64,000 bases of DNA from Gymnopus androsaceus JB14 (GCA_009733575.1 ML769659.1:25484-89483); one strand, 5' to 3'; shown: positions 44,668-55,231, counted from the first letter of the stretch. Translations and numbers: made by a program. The notes: generated by a model not told the origin, from the sequence alone.

Positions 44668-45420
44668 ATGCTCTCTTTACGTCTCACCGTAGGTCTCTTT
44701 GCCGCCTCTTCCGTGGTTTCCGCGCAAACTTGTTTCCCCACAGCCCCTTCTGAACCTGTCACTATCCATGCGTCGCCTGCTACCGGGTGGTGAAAGTCCT
44801 ACGAAATACATCGGCGTCATCCTCTTTGTACGTCGTGCAATTTCTTCTGTTCACATACCCTGCCGAGTACTGATCTCTGTCTTCTCATCTCCAGAGCACT
44901 ACTATAGCCAACTTGATGGATATCACGCTACTCGACCCGACTGCAAACACGTATCAGATTCAGTGAGTAGTAGATTTTGCTTTCTCTCATGTCATGGTTG
45001 ACTCATTCTTTCTAGGCCTTATGACTCGGCTGCCACTACCCAGTGCATTTATGGGTCAAGTACAGACAATGGCCAGGTTTTTGGTGCTATCTGTGTAACC
45101 AATGGCACATAAAGTAAGTTTTTCCCCAGTTCCCAGGCGATCACGACGGTCTGACCAACACTGACCTATCTCTTAAATATTTCTTACAGGATCATCTCCT
45201 GTAAGACTTGCAATCCCGCAGGATGAGCTACTGCATGCAAGTTTGAATCACTCACTGCAACTACATTATATTGGACTGCGGAGGATCTGGGAGGTGGGTT
45301 GTTATTCCAAGCGTGTGGTTATGATGTAAGTCCTTCAAGGTGCTAGTTATGTGAGGAAGAGCTGACTAAAAATTGCAATAGGCAGGTTCCTTCACAGTGC
45401 TATGATTTCTGAATTGGACT
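44668..45420 (+). pseudogene. Small secreted cysteine-containing protein, broken
   Basis: It starts MLSLRLTVGLFAASSVVSAQ then TCFPTAPSEP, a clear signal peptide with a likely cut after SAQ or VSA. Codon 42 is TGA (44791-44793). After introns near 44829-44895 and 44963-45016 the frame continues TTIANLMDITLLDPTANTYQ, PYDSAATTQCIYGSSTDNGQ and FGAICVTNGT, and further on SCKTCNPAG, TGA, then ATACKFES. The repeated loss of tryptophan-like positions to TGA suggests a decayed gene. Similar cysteine-containing secreted proteins of 130-180 residues are common in agaricomycetes. No named family is assigned. Confidence 0.55.
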
Positions 45421-46177
45421 AGCGCAAGAGGAGTGGGGAGTGGTCAGTAAAGCAGGCATAACCGTAAGCAACATTATGCGATTGAGCTCTGCTAGTGCCC
45501 GATTCGGCTTTAACCCATTCCAGGCACCAGCTGACAGCCGGAACGAATGATTATTTGCAATTTCTTACAGCTATCTTACAGCTATCTACCAGAGGGCGCC
45601 ACGAGGGAAAAAAAAATGGAACCTATTCAATCCGGGAGCGTGAGGTCACTCAGCCATGGGAGAAAGGATAGATTGGGCTAATCAGAAGCAGGTAGGTGAG
45701 GGCAAAGGGGCAAGTTGGAACTGCGACGCAAAACGGAGCGGTCAGCGTGATTACCTTTTTGAGGTATCACTTCACGTCACCTTGAACTTTTGTCCAGCGA
45801 CTCCACCTCCGGTTTTGTATGGTTTTGCAGATAGCTGTAATGTTCGTGGCGGAAGCTGAGAAAGTGATGTGGAATGTTTTATTTAGTTATAGTGGCAGCG
45901 CTTCAGAATGGAACAGGCGTTGGTGAAATATGCGATTTTTTTGCACTCGCAGTACCTCTATACTCCGGACAAGTTGTGGGCAAGAAGTAGGTGCCCATCA
46001 CACCAAATTTCACCACTTGGACGGTTAGCATATGAGGTATTCTGCCAGAGATGGATGCACCTTTACGTACCCCTGTTCCATTCCGAAGCGCCGCCACTGT
46101 ACCTGTGACATCTGGCAAACTCTGGCAAACTACCACAAATTTGAAGCCAGTACTATTCTTCAACTGCCACATCACCA
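45421..46177. other. Spacer, no gene supported
   Basis: Short frames on both strands, including 95 codons minus at 45903-46190, without motifs. This should include the promoter of family copy C. Confidence 0.35.
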
Positions 46178-46930
46178 ATGTTTGTGCCAATTCTCCTCGC
46201 CAGTGTCGCTGTTACAGCCGCATTCGGCATCATCACTAAATTTACTGGGTACTCTGAATTCCTGGCTCGCCATGAACAGGCCTACAAAGAGCATAGGGAA
46301 GACATGAAGAAACTTTCGGACCTCTGGTATGAGATTCCTGACAAGGAGGTTAGCCAAGAGGAGAAGGGAACCTACGTTAAGCTTTTTGAAAGGTGGGTCG
46401 CTTTTATGCGTCACTGGAAACTCCGCTGACTTTCTTTTCTGCTGGATACAGGGCTCAACATACGAAGGAAGCTCATCAGAGCTTGTTGCACCAGGACTGG
46501 AGGATATTTGAAAAATACTTCCGCCGAAATGAATTGCGAGAGAAGAAGAGGGAGGCCCAAAAGGCTATTGAAGAACTGCGCGACTATGTTACTGTGCGTT
46601 TATCTTCCTTAATCAACAAACATGGTCAACTCACGACCGTATTAGCCACTCTGGGATCGGTGGACGAGGAACTCGCGGTGATTCTCATCACAATGATGGT
46701 TTCCATTGGTCTGTTGGATAAGATTACAAATATTCAGAATAAGGCATGTTCTATTCAAAGGACGGTCTCCCGTGCAGCCTGCTTCATAATACTGCATGTT
46801 CTGCTGCAAGGACTGGTTGCCTGCATAATAAAATTTGTTTTGTTACTTTCATACGGCCACCCCTGGGCCTCCGCAGAGAGTTCGGAGACTTCGGGTGTGT
46901 TCTTGTTCCTCTTCAAGAGAACCCGTTAAA
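46178..46930 (+). CDS. Unrecognised three-member family, copy C
   Basis: Exon 1 46178-46392 begins MFVPILLASVAVTAAFGIIT, a signal-like or membrane-anchor start, then FLARHEQAYKEHREDMKKLS and LFE (phase 2). Exon 2 46452-46593 reads RAQHTKEAHQSLLHQDWRIF, then a basic helical stretch (RREAQ-type KKREAQKAIEELRDYVT), and ends in phase 0. Both junctions match copies A and B exactly in phase. After that, either a 51-nt intron (46594-46644) is removed, or the frame reads on to 46930 through VDEELAVILITMMVSIGLLD and a second hydrophobic stretch; I cannot decide. It differs from B by its membrane-type N-terminus. Function unknown. Confidence 0.5.
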
Positions 46931-47059
46931 TGCACAACCTTTCTCACGTAAAGCGCAAACAATGCAAGAGTCTTATTGAACATACTTTCTTGATCAAATC
47001 GACCGTTGCCGAGAGATGCAGATCGCGCTGGTGTTGCGCTGGTGTAAAACCACTGGCAG

Positions 47060-47660
47060 AACAACGTTTAATGCCTATGCTTTTACCTGGTCAATGTAAG
47101 ATTTAATGCTATTCAACATGGGTAAGAAAGGCTTACACGATCGTTTGTGATATCGACAGAACACTGGCCGTTTCTGGCTATCAACGAGAAGCGAGCCACA
47201 GAATCCATAGCCACCTTTTTCTGCACCGAGAGAATATTGAAAATTCAGATGCGGATGGTCTTTAGCATCAGCTGGATCAACAAAAAATGTGTGAAACAAT
47301 CTGTTCTGCAGCTCGGCCCGTCTGTGGATATTCTACGATTGCATCAAGTGGATGGTCCACCAAAGCACTGATAGTGGTCTGGCGATTGATCACAGCAGAC
47401 AAGAGGAATTCCAAGAATATCCTTCAAGAGGCAAAGGATTGTAACGATATCCCGCAACTGCGGAATGATAACACTGCAGAGAAGAAACAGCAAGGGGCAA
47501 GTCCTGAGCAGGGTCACTAATATCAAGTTGTGCGGAAGAAGAGCTACTACCACGTAGTTCCGTCAGAGTGGATATGTCGACTCCAGTAGCTTCCAGAAGC
47601 TCCTGAGCTTGCGCTATTGCTTGTTGTTGCTCATTAATTGCTGCGCACAATGACATATGG
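47060..47660 (-). pseudogene. Fragment of a conserved repeat-associated agaricomycete protein
   Basis: The minus strand starts at about 47656 with MSLCAAINEQQQAIAQAQEL and TGVDISTLTEL. After a break it reads LVDHPLDAIVEYPQTGRAAE QIVSH near 47300-47370, then in the next frame HTFFVDPADAKDHPHLNFQY SLG and GFCGSLLVDSQKRPVFCRYH. The combination VEYPxTG, HxFxVD, NxxYSxG and LLxD resembles a protein found in many copies in agaricomycete genomes, often near transposons; this is recollection, not a search result. A one-base shift in a run of T near 47285 joins the two halves, so this copy is broken. Confidence 0.4.
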
Positions 47661-48059
47661 GCAGGAGACGTAGCATTTCAACGTTAATACAACGCATATA
47701 AGCACATCGCCAGTCAGCGAAGGGCATGTCCAGGAGGAGCTGGTTAATTTGTTTCAGTCTCAGGGTTCATGCCGTCGCTCGAATCCAAGACTGGTTAACC
47801 TTTACCGGGGGTAATGATCTTAGGTATCACTGGCACGTATTTGTGCGAGCTCCTGCCAAAAAAGCCTTTTTTGTGATACGCGTTGTCGAAGCGTTTGAAC
47901 AAACACGAACTCACAAATTATAAGTACTTGAGTACAAAGTCTCTAGGCATAATACATTAAACATAAGTTACAAGCAAACCCAATGATGTACATACAATAC
48001 AGCAAAGTAGTAGATATAAAGATAAAGTCTTCCGAGTGAAAAAATAATTTCTAGCTTAC
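47661..48059. other. Spacer, no gene supported
   Basis: A 65-codon frame at 47726-47923 has no motif and no neighbours that would make an exon set. Nothing else is seen. Confidence 0.35.
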
Positions 48060-48700
48060 CTTCCTCCTTGTCTTTCCCACCTTTCCTCGAAATCCCCGTC
48101 CAAATCCACTCCCCTCCAGCCCCAACCAATCGACCAACCTCACGCACTTCAATATCTCCCAGCTTCAGCCTGGCCCATTTCAGCCATCGGATGGTCTCCG
48201 AATAGCTGTCCAGCAGTTTTACTTCGTGCTCGGCAAGCTAACGTTACGAGATCTCTAGCGGTCCGGTACGACCACAATCCCGCCTTGTAATGGGTCTTGG
48301 AAGTTCCTTCCGTACGCCTTCGAGGACTTCACATATCGTAAGTCCTGTAGTGCCCACTCCAGCCATAAGTCCGCCGCTGTGGCAGAAACTGAAGGATACA
48401 ACGTCGATGTACTACGGAGGCCGTTGGTGGACGAATTGCATGTGAGGAGTCGACGATTTGGTCTCCATTTGTGCGAAATCAATGGAGGTTGAGGATGGGG
48501 GAGGTAAGGGAAATGAGTTAGGATTGGGCGGGGTAGCGGATGTTCTAGAGGGAAAGGATGTTAGACGATAGAGATAAATGAAGTGAGGAAACAACATATC
48601 CATTACCTCCGACCTTTCTCTCCTTCTAGACATCGACAGCCTCCCAAAAAACCTCCCTTCAGCGTATACTCGGCTCACCAATCTCATGAATGCGAACAAG
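48060..48700 (-). CDS. Unrecognised minus-strand gene, multi-exon, partial
   Basis: The exon at about 48061-48237 reads LAEHEVKLLDSYSETIRWLK then WARLKLGDIEVREVGRLVGA and GGEWIWTGISRKGG, with an AG acceptor before it and a GGTAAG donor after it. Its composition is that of a real exon. Upstream minus frames at 48255-48482 (LYPSVSATAADLWLEWALQD) and 48412-48699 (proline-rich, with an intron-like GTAATG...CCCTCTAG near 48545-48608) may be earlier exons. I could not join them in one phase without guesswork, and I recognise no family. Confidence 0.35.
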
Positions 48701-49020
48701 CCTTCGAAAAGAAACCTAGACCTGTGTGGGAGCGAAAAGAGAATGAGGAGCGTCAGGAAAGAAACAATAGGCGAAGGACGGAAACGAAAGGGTCAAGTGC
48801 AGAGTAGAGGTCCGAAGGAAATGAAGGCTCGTAGGAAAGAGGGAGGGAGGGAAAAGCAGGAGGTCGTAATATGTCGGAGAAAGATACGTTCAAGAAGAGG
48901 GACGGGAGGTAGAAGAAAAGAACAAACAGTGCAAGAGAATTGATGGAAAATAAGCACAGGAAGCGAGGACATCATAAATAAAGCGAGGAATAGAAAAAAG
49001 AGCGGATGATTAGGCTCTGT
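48701..49020. other. Purine-rich spacer
   Basis: An A/G-rich run (AGGAAAGAGGGAGGGAGGGA and similar). The plus-strand frames across it are Arg/Glu/Lys-only low complexity. No gene is called. Confidence 0.5.
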
Positions 49021-49029
49021 CCCAGCAGG

Positions 49030-49980
49030 TGAGAGTCGTATGATTCAGAAAAGTCCCCAAAGAAGACTTTGTATCCTTGATAAAGAATTTCACGGAAGCC
49101 CCAGAACCCTCTACCTAAATCTCTGCATGCGATCGCAAAACGACTTTCGACCTGAATGCGAGCTTGTTGGAGCCTAAAGCGTTTACGGCGCTGACTCCCA
49201 GTCCTGAATGGCCGGTGAATCGACCGATACGGAGAGCTGGAGATGATGGAGCAAGGTCTTGTGTTATCGCCTCAAACTTGAGGGAACAACGAGATTCGAG
49301 GTGAGGGACGAGACGGATACAATGAGTTCCAGCGGGAGCAGGAGGTGCTGCGACATGGGCGTGGTTAATAAAAGGGTGATTGGAGCTGGGAGTTTGGAAC
49401 TGCGGGCAGGCGAACAACTGCTGCTGGAGATTGGGACACAAGTCCCGCAGATCTCCTTAACATTGAAAATCCTAATCCGCCTCCAACACTGGGTGACGTT
49501 GCTGTAGGATCTGGACTAGGAGAAGAAGCGTTACCGGGAACTGCTACTCGTCGTGAAGCTGGTGGAGGTTGTGGAGAAGGTGATGCTTCCCGCTGAAGCT
49601 ATCGAAGAGCTGCTGGAAACTCGGTTGGAGCTGGAACTGGCGGGTCGGCGCGGATTGTGAAGAAATTAGTGGGCGACCACGAAGAAATGAACCAAGGATG
49701 GTCGAGCATAGCCGTGGAGAGTCAGTAGAAGGAGCATTTGTGACCATAAGCGTCTCCGCTTCGACTACTGTTCCTCTCGTTCTTCTTCCTTCAATGGTCG
49801 TGGTAAAGACGCAATAATGACAGATCGATGAAGGTGATAGACGGATTGATGATGGTTTGTAACCCATTCCCGAATATCGGTCAAAAAAACCCCTAAACGA
49901 ATCGCGGCAAGATAACGATGTTGGTATCTATTGAAAGATAAGAAATAATCAGCTTTGAGAAATCTGAAAACGCACAAATC
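49030..49980 (-). pseudogene. Dma1-like FHA-domain gene, truncated with a nonsense codon
   Basis: Reading leftwards: a Ser/Thr/Arg-rich N-terminus (RRTRGTVVEAETL, LGSFLRGRPL), then an FHA core ALRIGRFTGHSGLGVSAVNA, LGSNKLAFRSKVVLRSHAEI. A TAG (49115-49117) stands where Trp or Phe is expected, followed by VEGSGASVKFFIKDTKSSLG TFLNH. The pattern R-IGR, S-x-VV-S-R-x-H-A and SS-G-T-F matches FHA phosphothreonine-binding domains of the fungal FHA-RING ubiquitin ligases Dma1/Chf, which act in mitotic checkpoints. Here the phospho-binding Ser of VVSRSH is Leu, and no RING half follows downstream. A pseudogene. Confidence 0.65.
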
Positions 49981-49989
49981 TAAAGAGTT

Positions 49990-52900
49990 TTACAAACTAA
50001 TTTCTGAGTACAATTCTTCTTTGCCTAAAGAAGGCGCAAAGTTGTGATAGACGACGTCGTCGTAAGAGCGTAAAGAGGAATGAGATAGTGAGAAAGCCCA
50101 AGAAAGTCAAGAAAGGCAATCCAAATTTAACTAACAAGTGCCAGGCTGTGTGACCTTGACAGAGCGACTTGTCAGCTTTCGAAAGCTGTAAAGATTTGAG
50201 GGTTCGCAGAGTTCCTATAGGCCTCCAGCTTGCGACCTTGACAGCGATGATGATAGGAAGAAAAAAAAAATAACGTTCAAGCAAAGTTCAACTCCCGAAG
50301 TTAACGGGCCAAATGTGATTGACGCCCTTTCTCGATAATAACGAAGAATATCATCTCTCGTCTCTTCTCATTCCTACTATTCTAAAATCCTCCATGAAAA
50401 TGGACATTATTACTGACTGGCGATGCACCGCCGATGCCAACATTCCACCCATCCTGAAATCCATCGTAATTCCTGGCATGCATTCTATCTGTCTGACACT
50501 GACTCTCTTCCTTAAATGATAAACAGTAACTTCAACACGTTGGCAGTTGCCGAAGCACAGTACATTCATATACGACCTCGGATGTCCATGAATAGATAAT
50601 TCATCCCACACAGCAGTGCAACGCCAACTGACAGGGCGCGTTCAATAGACTGTAAATGGACTCCAGTCTCAAGATACGAGTTTGCGGCTTGCCCATAACA
50701 AGGACGTCGACCGATTTGTCGACGAAATATGTAACTGGACTCCGGCGAGGTCCATCATAAATATGTGAAGCCAGAATTCTTTTCTCAAAGATGGATATCG
50801 GATATCGATGTATGACTGTCTCGTTTCCATCTTTCGCAGATATCCACATCCCACTACCAAGATGTACAGCACACTCTTGGCCCAACTTGCAAGTATTGCA
50901 CCATCTCTTGATAATGTCGGCGATTTTTTAGCGACATCAGAAATTCTTTAAACCAAACGCTTGCTGCTTTTTCACCGAGTCCCAGTTCTTCGGTATTGAA
51001 CAACTGTCCCCAACGATATGCAGACGACAATGCCTAGCGTACGTTCGATCTACTTAATCGAAGACAACGGCTTCAACTGCAATATACGCTCAAGCTTTGT
51101 TCTAATATTCTTGACAGAGACTTTGGTGATTCGCTATCGGTGTATTCTCAAGTTCCAGGTTACTTGTAACTATCTAATTGAGGGATACAATCTGTGTAAG
51201 TAGCATCGATTTAGTAATGCCCCCATGGATATTCTTTCTCTTGCAATCCCTAGTGGAATATTTCCCTATCATTTGCCGCAGAGGCAATCGCACGATCGCC
51301 TCCTGGTCCGCAAATAGAAGCAGCTATCATGAATCAAACTCTGAAGCCTGGGAGGAGGGTTCGATCTGCATTCCTTCCGTCAATCTTGGGCTTTCGTGCT
51401 CACTCACATTCAGGCACCCTGGCGGTCGAGGTTGAAGCTTTGGGCCAACTCTCCTACCTCTTACCTCCTCGCTACCCACTTAACAATTTATCTCTATGAT
51501 GTCCTCCTTCAACCACCGAAAACGATTCACAAATTATCCCTTTAGACAATACCGTTATGGCGGCCTGTTGTGTACCACATATTCATAGTTCTAACACCCC
51601 TCTATGATTAGTGGCGCGCGCGAATATCTTCCAGGCCTCTATCTCTGCCACCATCCATACCAGCGTGGTCGTGTCTGCTAATTGTGCTTTGGGCCACCTT
51701 GCAAGATGCAATGTGGACGTTTGATAGCGACGTCCTTGCACATTCCCCCCTTCCTCAAATTCAACCGAGATTCGACAAAGATGCTATGCAGGGAGATCCA
51801 CCGTCGGTTATGCGTTATGCCAATTGCAAGCCAAATAATAGCCATTTTAGCCCGAGGAACAAACTTGCGACCGCGTGTAAGCGCCCACTACACGTCCATG
51901 TGACTGGGGCGTTTGATCGTGTTTGTTGATTGCTCTCAACTCTCTCGAACCGCCACCATCAACACCACAAGCGGTGTTATTTTATCCACGGTACGTCTTT
52001 CTTGGCTTCCGAACCAACCAACCACGGCCGTAGAACTGAAAGGGAGAGGTCGGGCTTCATTCCAAGGGCCTAGCCTTGAACTCAGGAATTGCGATGCGAC
52101 TGGAACGGGCGGTTTGGAGGCCTTTTTTTTTTTTTACAGCTGTGTCCTCCATATACTAACTAAATCATTTACTATAGGGCCGACCCCTTGGTCCAAGGTT
52201 ACAATGCCTTACTACCTCAATTCGGTGAGTCGTAATCTATTTCTTTTTACTTGAGCATTTCGCTCACAACGCGTTTGAAGACGCTCATTGAGTTCCATCC
52301 CGAAACTCGTAGGGTGATTCTCTGCCCAGGAGACTTCGATTTCCTGGATCTCATACGCAACTCCATTAAAAAAACACAAGCAAGCTTGCTTGGAAGGTGA
52401 AGACCTGGGCGCGGTTTTTCAAGGAGGAGAATTGGACGGCGTGGATGAGGGAGACGATGAAGAAGGTTCGACCTTTCTGAAATGGCTACCAGCAGCTCCA
52501 ATGCCCAACTCGATTGCACCACTCCCTTACTTATCCCATCGAAATCTACGCTTGAGCTCCAGGCTTAACCTTCTACCAGCTTGTTCATCTCTACCCTCCT
52601 TCACGTTTCCTCTGCCTCTTCTGCCCCTTACGCCAGTGATCTCCTTGGTTCCTTGTTGCATTCCCCAGCTTCTGTGCGCATCTCTGCTGCTCGTGCCAAT
52701 GCGGAATCTTCTCAGACAGCCGGGAACAAGCATAAAAATGGCCAAAAGCATGAAAAGCAGAGGGTCAAATGGGCTAAAGATAGAGCGACTCAAGAGGGCC
52801 TTCCGCTGCTACGCCTAGCCACGTCCTTTCCCTACTATAATAATGCGAGTCATAATTATAATAGTGACTTTTCAAATAAACTGCATCATTTAGAGGTATT

Positions 52901-54440
52901 CCCATCGGGAATACCCCCAAAGTGAAAATTACATCGTGTGCGGATAGCCTTCCGGATACTCCGGATGTACGCGCTTCGGCCCGGCCGGCCCGGTGGGGCC
53001 GGCCCGGCGCTTAACCGTAAGGCTTGTTTTTGATTTGGTGTAACGGAATGTCTACTACCTCCAGAGGTCCAGGAAATGAGAATATTCTTTGGCACTCAGT
53101 GTGGGAATTGTTTTCCATGACCATACGAGTCTGGCGATACCCTATATCCCATAATCCGGGCCGGTATATTCACCAGTACCCCTCTCGCAACGTTTTTCCT
53201 ACTACTTTTTCAATGAAGCTGAACTTTGAGCCTCCGGAATGTTAATATTTATCCACTGAGCTAGCCTGGCATACGGAGGCCCTCCAGAGGACCCTAATGA
53301 ACAGTTTGGCATACTCCAATATGCTCCGGATGGACCCGTTCGAACGATACCGGTGTATCAACCTCGCCGATACCCAATTTTAAGTGTTTTTGAATACCTG
53401 CCGTTCCAAGGGCAAATTTATGCGTGCGGCTTGGGTCTTGCTGGGTACCCTATGTAAATTTTCCGTAGAAAAAGGACTGCATCTCCAGTTATGCTCCGGA
53501 TGGCGTTCTCCCTCTGCTACAGCCTATTTATCTGTAGTAGTACCAATATTAGCCTACAGGTGAAACACCTATAACTTCAGCGCATTTGAAGGTATCCGTT
53601 AGTCCAATCGAGATGACACTTACCCTTAGGCATGTACAACACACTGGCATCCTTACTTTTTTCCCGGTCGGCCATATTACTCCAGCAGTAACGGCCATAA
53701 ACACACAGACTGCCCCAATTCGGGCCACCTCGCTGAGCCTATGGAGACATGAGATTGGTTCACGTTTCATATAAAAACTCTTATTCAACTCTTATCATGG
53801 ACGTTTACATGCTTCTAGGCCATTGAAATCACACAGAAGTTGGCCCCGATTCGGGCCTTTTAGGTAGATAATCCAAGCCAGGTAGAACATTCCCTGTTTC
53901 ATCCAAGCACGTCCTTCGTTAAAAAGGACGTCAACTTTCACAGCCAGAAAGGCCCCGGTTTGGGCCTTTTCCACTACCGCGAGAATCTATCGGACAACCT
54001 ATCACTTGAACGATGAGAATTTCCTTAAAAACTTGAAAGCTCAGAAATACTTGATAACGCGACTAATACTCTTAACAACCCGCTTATATCTACATGGAAA
54101 AAAATGAGTTTCGAACCCATAGCTTCATGCAACCATGTACCGGAGGTCCGGAATGCACTGGGTAGGGTTTTCTCAGTGCTCCAGTTGCCTGAAACTCCTG
54201 TGCGGATTTATATGCAAGGTATAGTCGCTTGGATGACAGTTCCTGATGCTTCACAACTTGCATTGACCTCCCGCAGAGCCCGCAATGAATATCACATGCT
54301 GATTCGATTGGAAAAGTCGCTTCTACTGTACAAAACAAGCGTTATATTGAATTAGATATAACACCCAAAGCTCGATAAGCCACCGAAAACGACTGGAATC
54401 CGCGTTGAAAAAACAGGATGAACTAAAGCAAACACAAATC
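49990..54440. other. Long stretch without a supportable gene
   Basis: Frames of 80-140 codons occur on both strands (50601-50885 minus, GMWISAKDGNETVIHRYPIS; 51684-51929 plus; 52390-52818 plus; 52581-52925 plus) but none shows a family motif or clean exon set. The 52370-52900 area has the most coding-like composition (TWARFFKEENWTAWMRETMK in one frame, ANAESSQTAGNKHKNGQKHE in another) and may be a decayed gene. A T run lies at 52123-52136, a CCGGCCCGG-rich patch at 52978-53010, and GGCCC...TTCGGGCC palindromic words at 53719, 53845 and 53952. Confidence 0.3.
54104..54355 (+). CDS. Short ORF with weak F-box-like helix
   Basis: An 83-codon ORF starting MSFEPIASCNHVPEV and containing VPDASQLALTSRRARNEYHM, which loosely resembles the second half of an F-box (dl..La.tsr..r). 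There is no LP.ei start and no downstream repeat domain. It may be a fragment or chance. Confidence 0.2.
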   Translation: MSFEPIASCNHVPEVRNALGRVFSVLQLPETPVRIYMQGIVAWMTVPDASQLALTSRRARNEYHMLIRLEKSLLLYKTSVILN

Positions 54441-54450
54441 AGAATCGATA

Positions 54451-54907
54451 CTAATGCAAACTATATTCACACACCAAGATCTCCGCTAGAGAACTAGCAA
54501 AGCGTCTTGCATTGATAAGGACGAATGCGCCGAATGACAGCCAGCAGGCCGCAATTTTCTCCTTCTGTGACGTTGCGCAAAGCCGCTCAAATTGACCTAA
54601 ATTTCCGATGAAAATGGCACGTCGGCGCTGCAAGTACTATAGCAAAAGTAAATCAGGATTAATACTATCGTAAAAGCTAATAACGTACCAAGGCACCGAG
54701 TAATCCATCCAAGCAATGCCGAGTTAAACCTCTGTCTTGCCCATCCCAGGATATAGACCAGCGCGTCTCAAGAGGAGATTTTGGCCCGAATTCGGGCCAA
54801 TAGTACAAGTGTCCAGGGCCAATAGAACGAGGATCGACCGCAACGGAGGCAGATTCTTGAGGCAACAGGTCACAAGTTCCTGACGCTAACTGGATGAATC
54901 CAGTCAA
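54451..54907 (-). CDS. Unrecognised two-exon gene divergent from the recombinase-helicase
   Basis: Minus strand: the exon from about 54907 to 54690 reads TGFIQLASGTCDLLPQESAS, PGHLYYWPEFGPKSPLETRW and HCLDGLLGAL. A GTACGT...CTATAG intron of about 53 nt follows, then exon 54635-54451 reads YLQRRRAIFIGNLGQFERLC ... CWLSFGAFVLINARRF and ends in a stop. The junction is phase 0 and both exons stay open. No in-frame ATG is present in the first exon, so the true start lies further upstream, within or beyond the palindromic repeats, or this is a remnant. No family is recognised. It faces away from the gene at 55336 across a shared intergenic region. Confidence 0.4.
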
Positions 54908-54961
54908 CGTTCTACAGGCTACTGGACGAGTCCAGTCGACGGTCTACTGGACGAGTCCAGT
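54889..54961. promoter_or_regulatory. Left cluster of three 16-bp palindromes
   Basis: ACTGGATGAATCCAGT (54889-54904), ACTGGACGAGTCCAGT (54921-54936) and ACTGGACGAGTCCAGT (54946-54961). Each is a dyad of ACTGGA halves about 2 bp apart. The central GA makes them the reverse complement of the right-hand cluster. They may be binding sites for a dimeric regulator or for the recombinase. Confidence 0.6.
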
Positions 54962-55051
54962 GAATATAGAATTCCAGCGTTGATTAAAACAGCCCAGCGT
55001 ATACGGGTAGAAAAGACGTGGCGCTTAAAATGAAAATTTTGATCCCGCTTT

Positions 55052-55066
55052 GGCGCTTTAAGCGCC
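55052..55066. promoter_or_regulatory. GGCGCTTTAAGCGCC palindrome
   Basis: A near-perfect 15-nt palindrome (TGGCGCTTTAAGCGCC, followed at once by GGCGCC) lies between the two palindrome clusters. Similar GGCGCT...AAGCGCC or GGCGCC pairs occur upstream of the Rieske gene (22943), in the solo LTR (27719) and upstream of family copy A (39683). A TTTGGCGC core resembles E2F-type or cell-cycle sites. The role is inferred only. Confidence 0.4.
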
Positions 55067-55127
55067 GGCGCCTAACTCTCTTCTCAACTATCATCAAGAC
55101 CACAAACAACCTCAGTACCTGCCCTTT

Positions 55128-55231
55128 ACTGGACTCGTCCAGTAGAGAAAACAACTGGACTCGTCCAGTAGAGAAAACAACTGGACTCGTCCAGTAGAGA
55201 AAACAACTGGACTCGTCCAGTTGTTGTTAGT
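55128..55231. repeat. Right cluster: four 26-bp repeats, each with a 16-bp palindrome
   Basis: ACTGGACTCGTCCAGT at 55128, 55154, 55180 and 55206, exactly 26 bp apart and separated by the spacer AGAGAAAACA. The cluster ends 105 bp before the ATG of the recombinase-helicase gene. It mirrors the left cluster, so the two form a spaced inverted arrangement around about 165 bp. Confidence 0.85.

Noticed and set aside
52978..53010. GC-rich palindromic patch CCGGCCCGGTGGGGCCGGCCCGG
   Set aside because: Short and compositionally extreme; no other feature nearby gives it a role.
55128..55231. CRISPR-like array (26-bp period)
   Set aside because: Both the 16-bp palindrome and the 10-bp spacer repeat identically, so it is a short tandem repeat without variable spacers.
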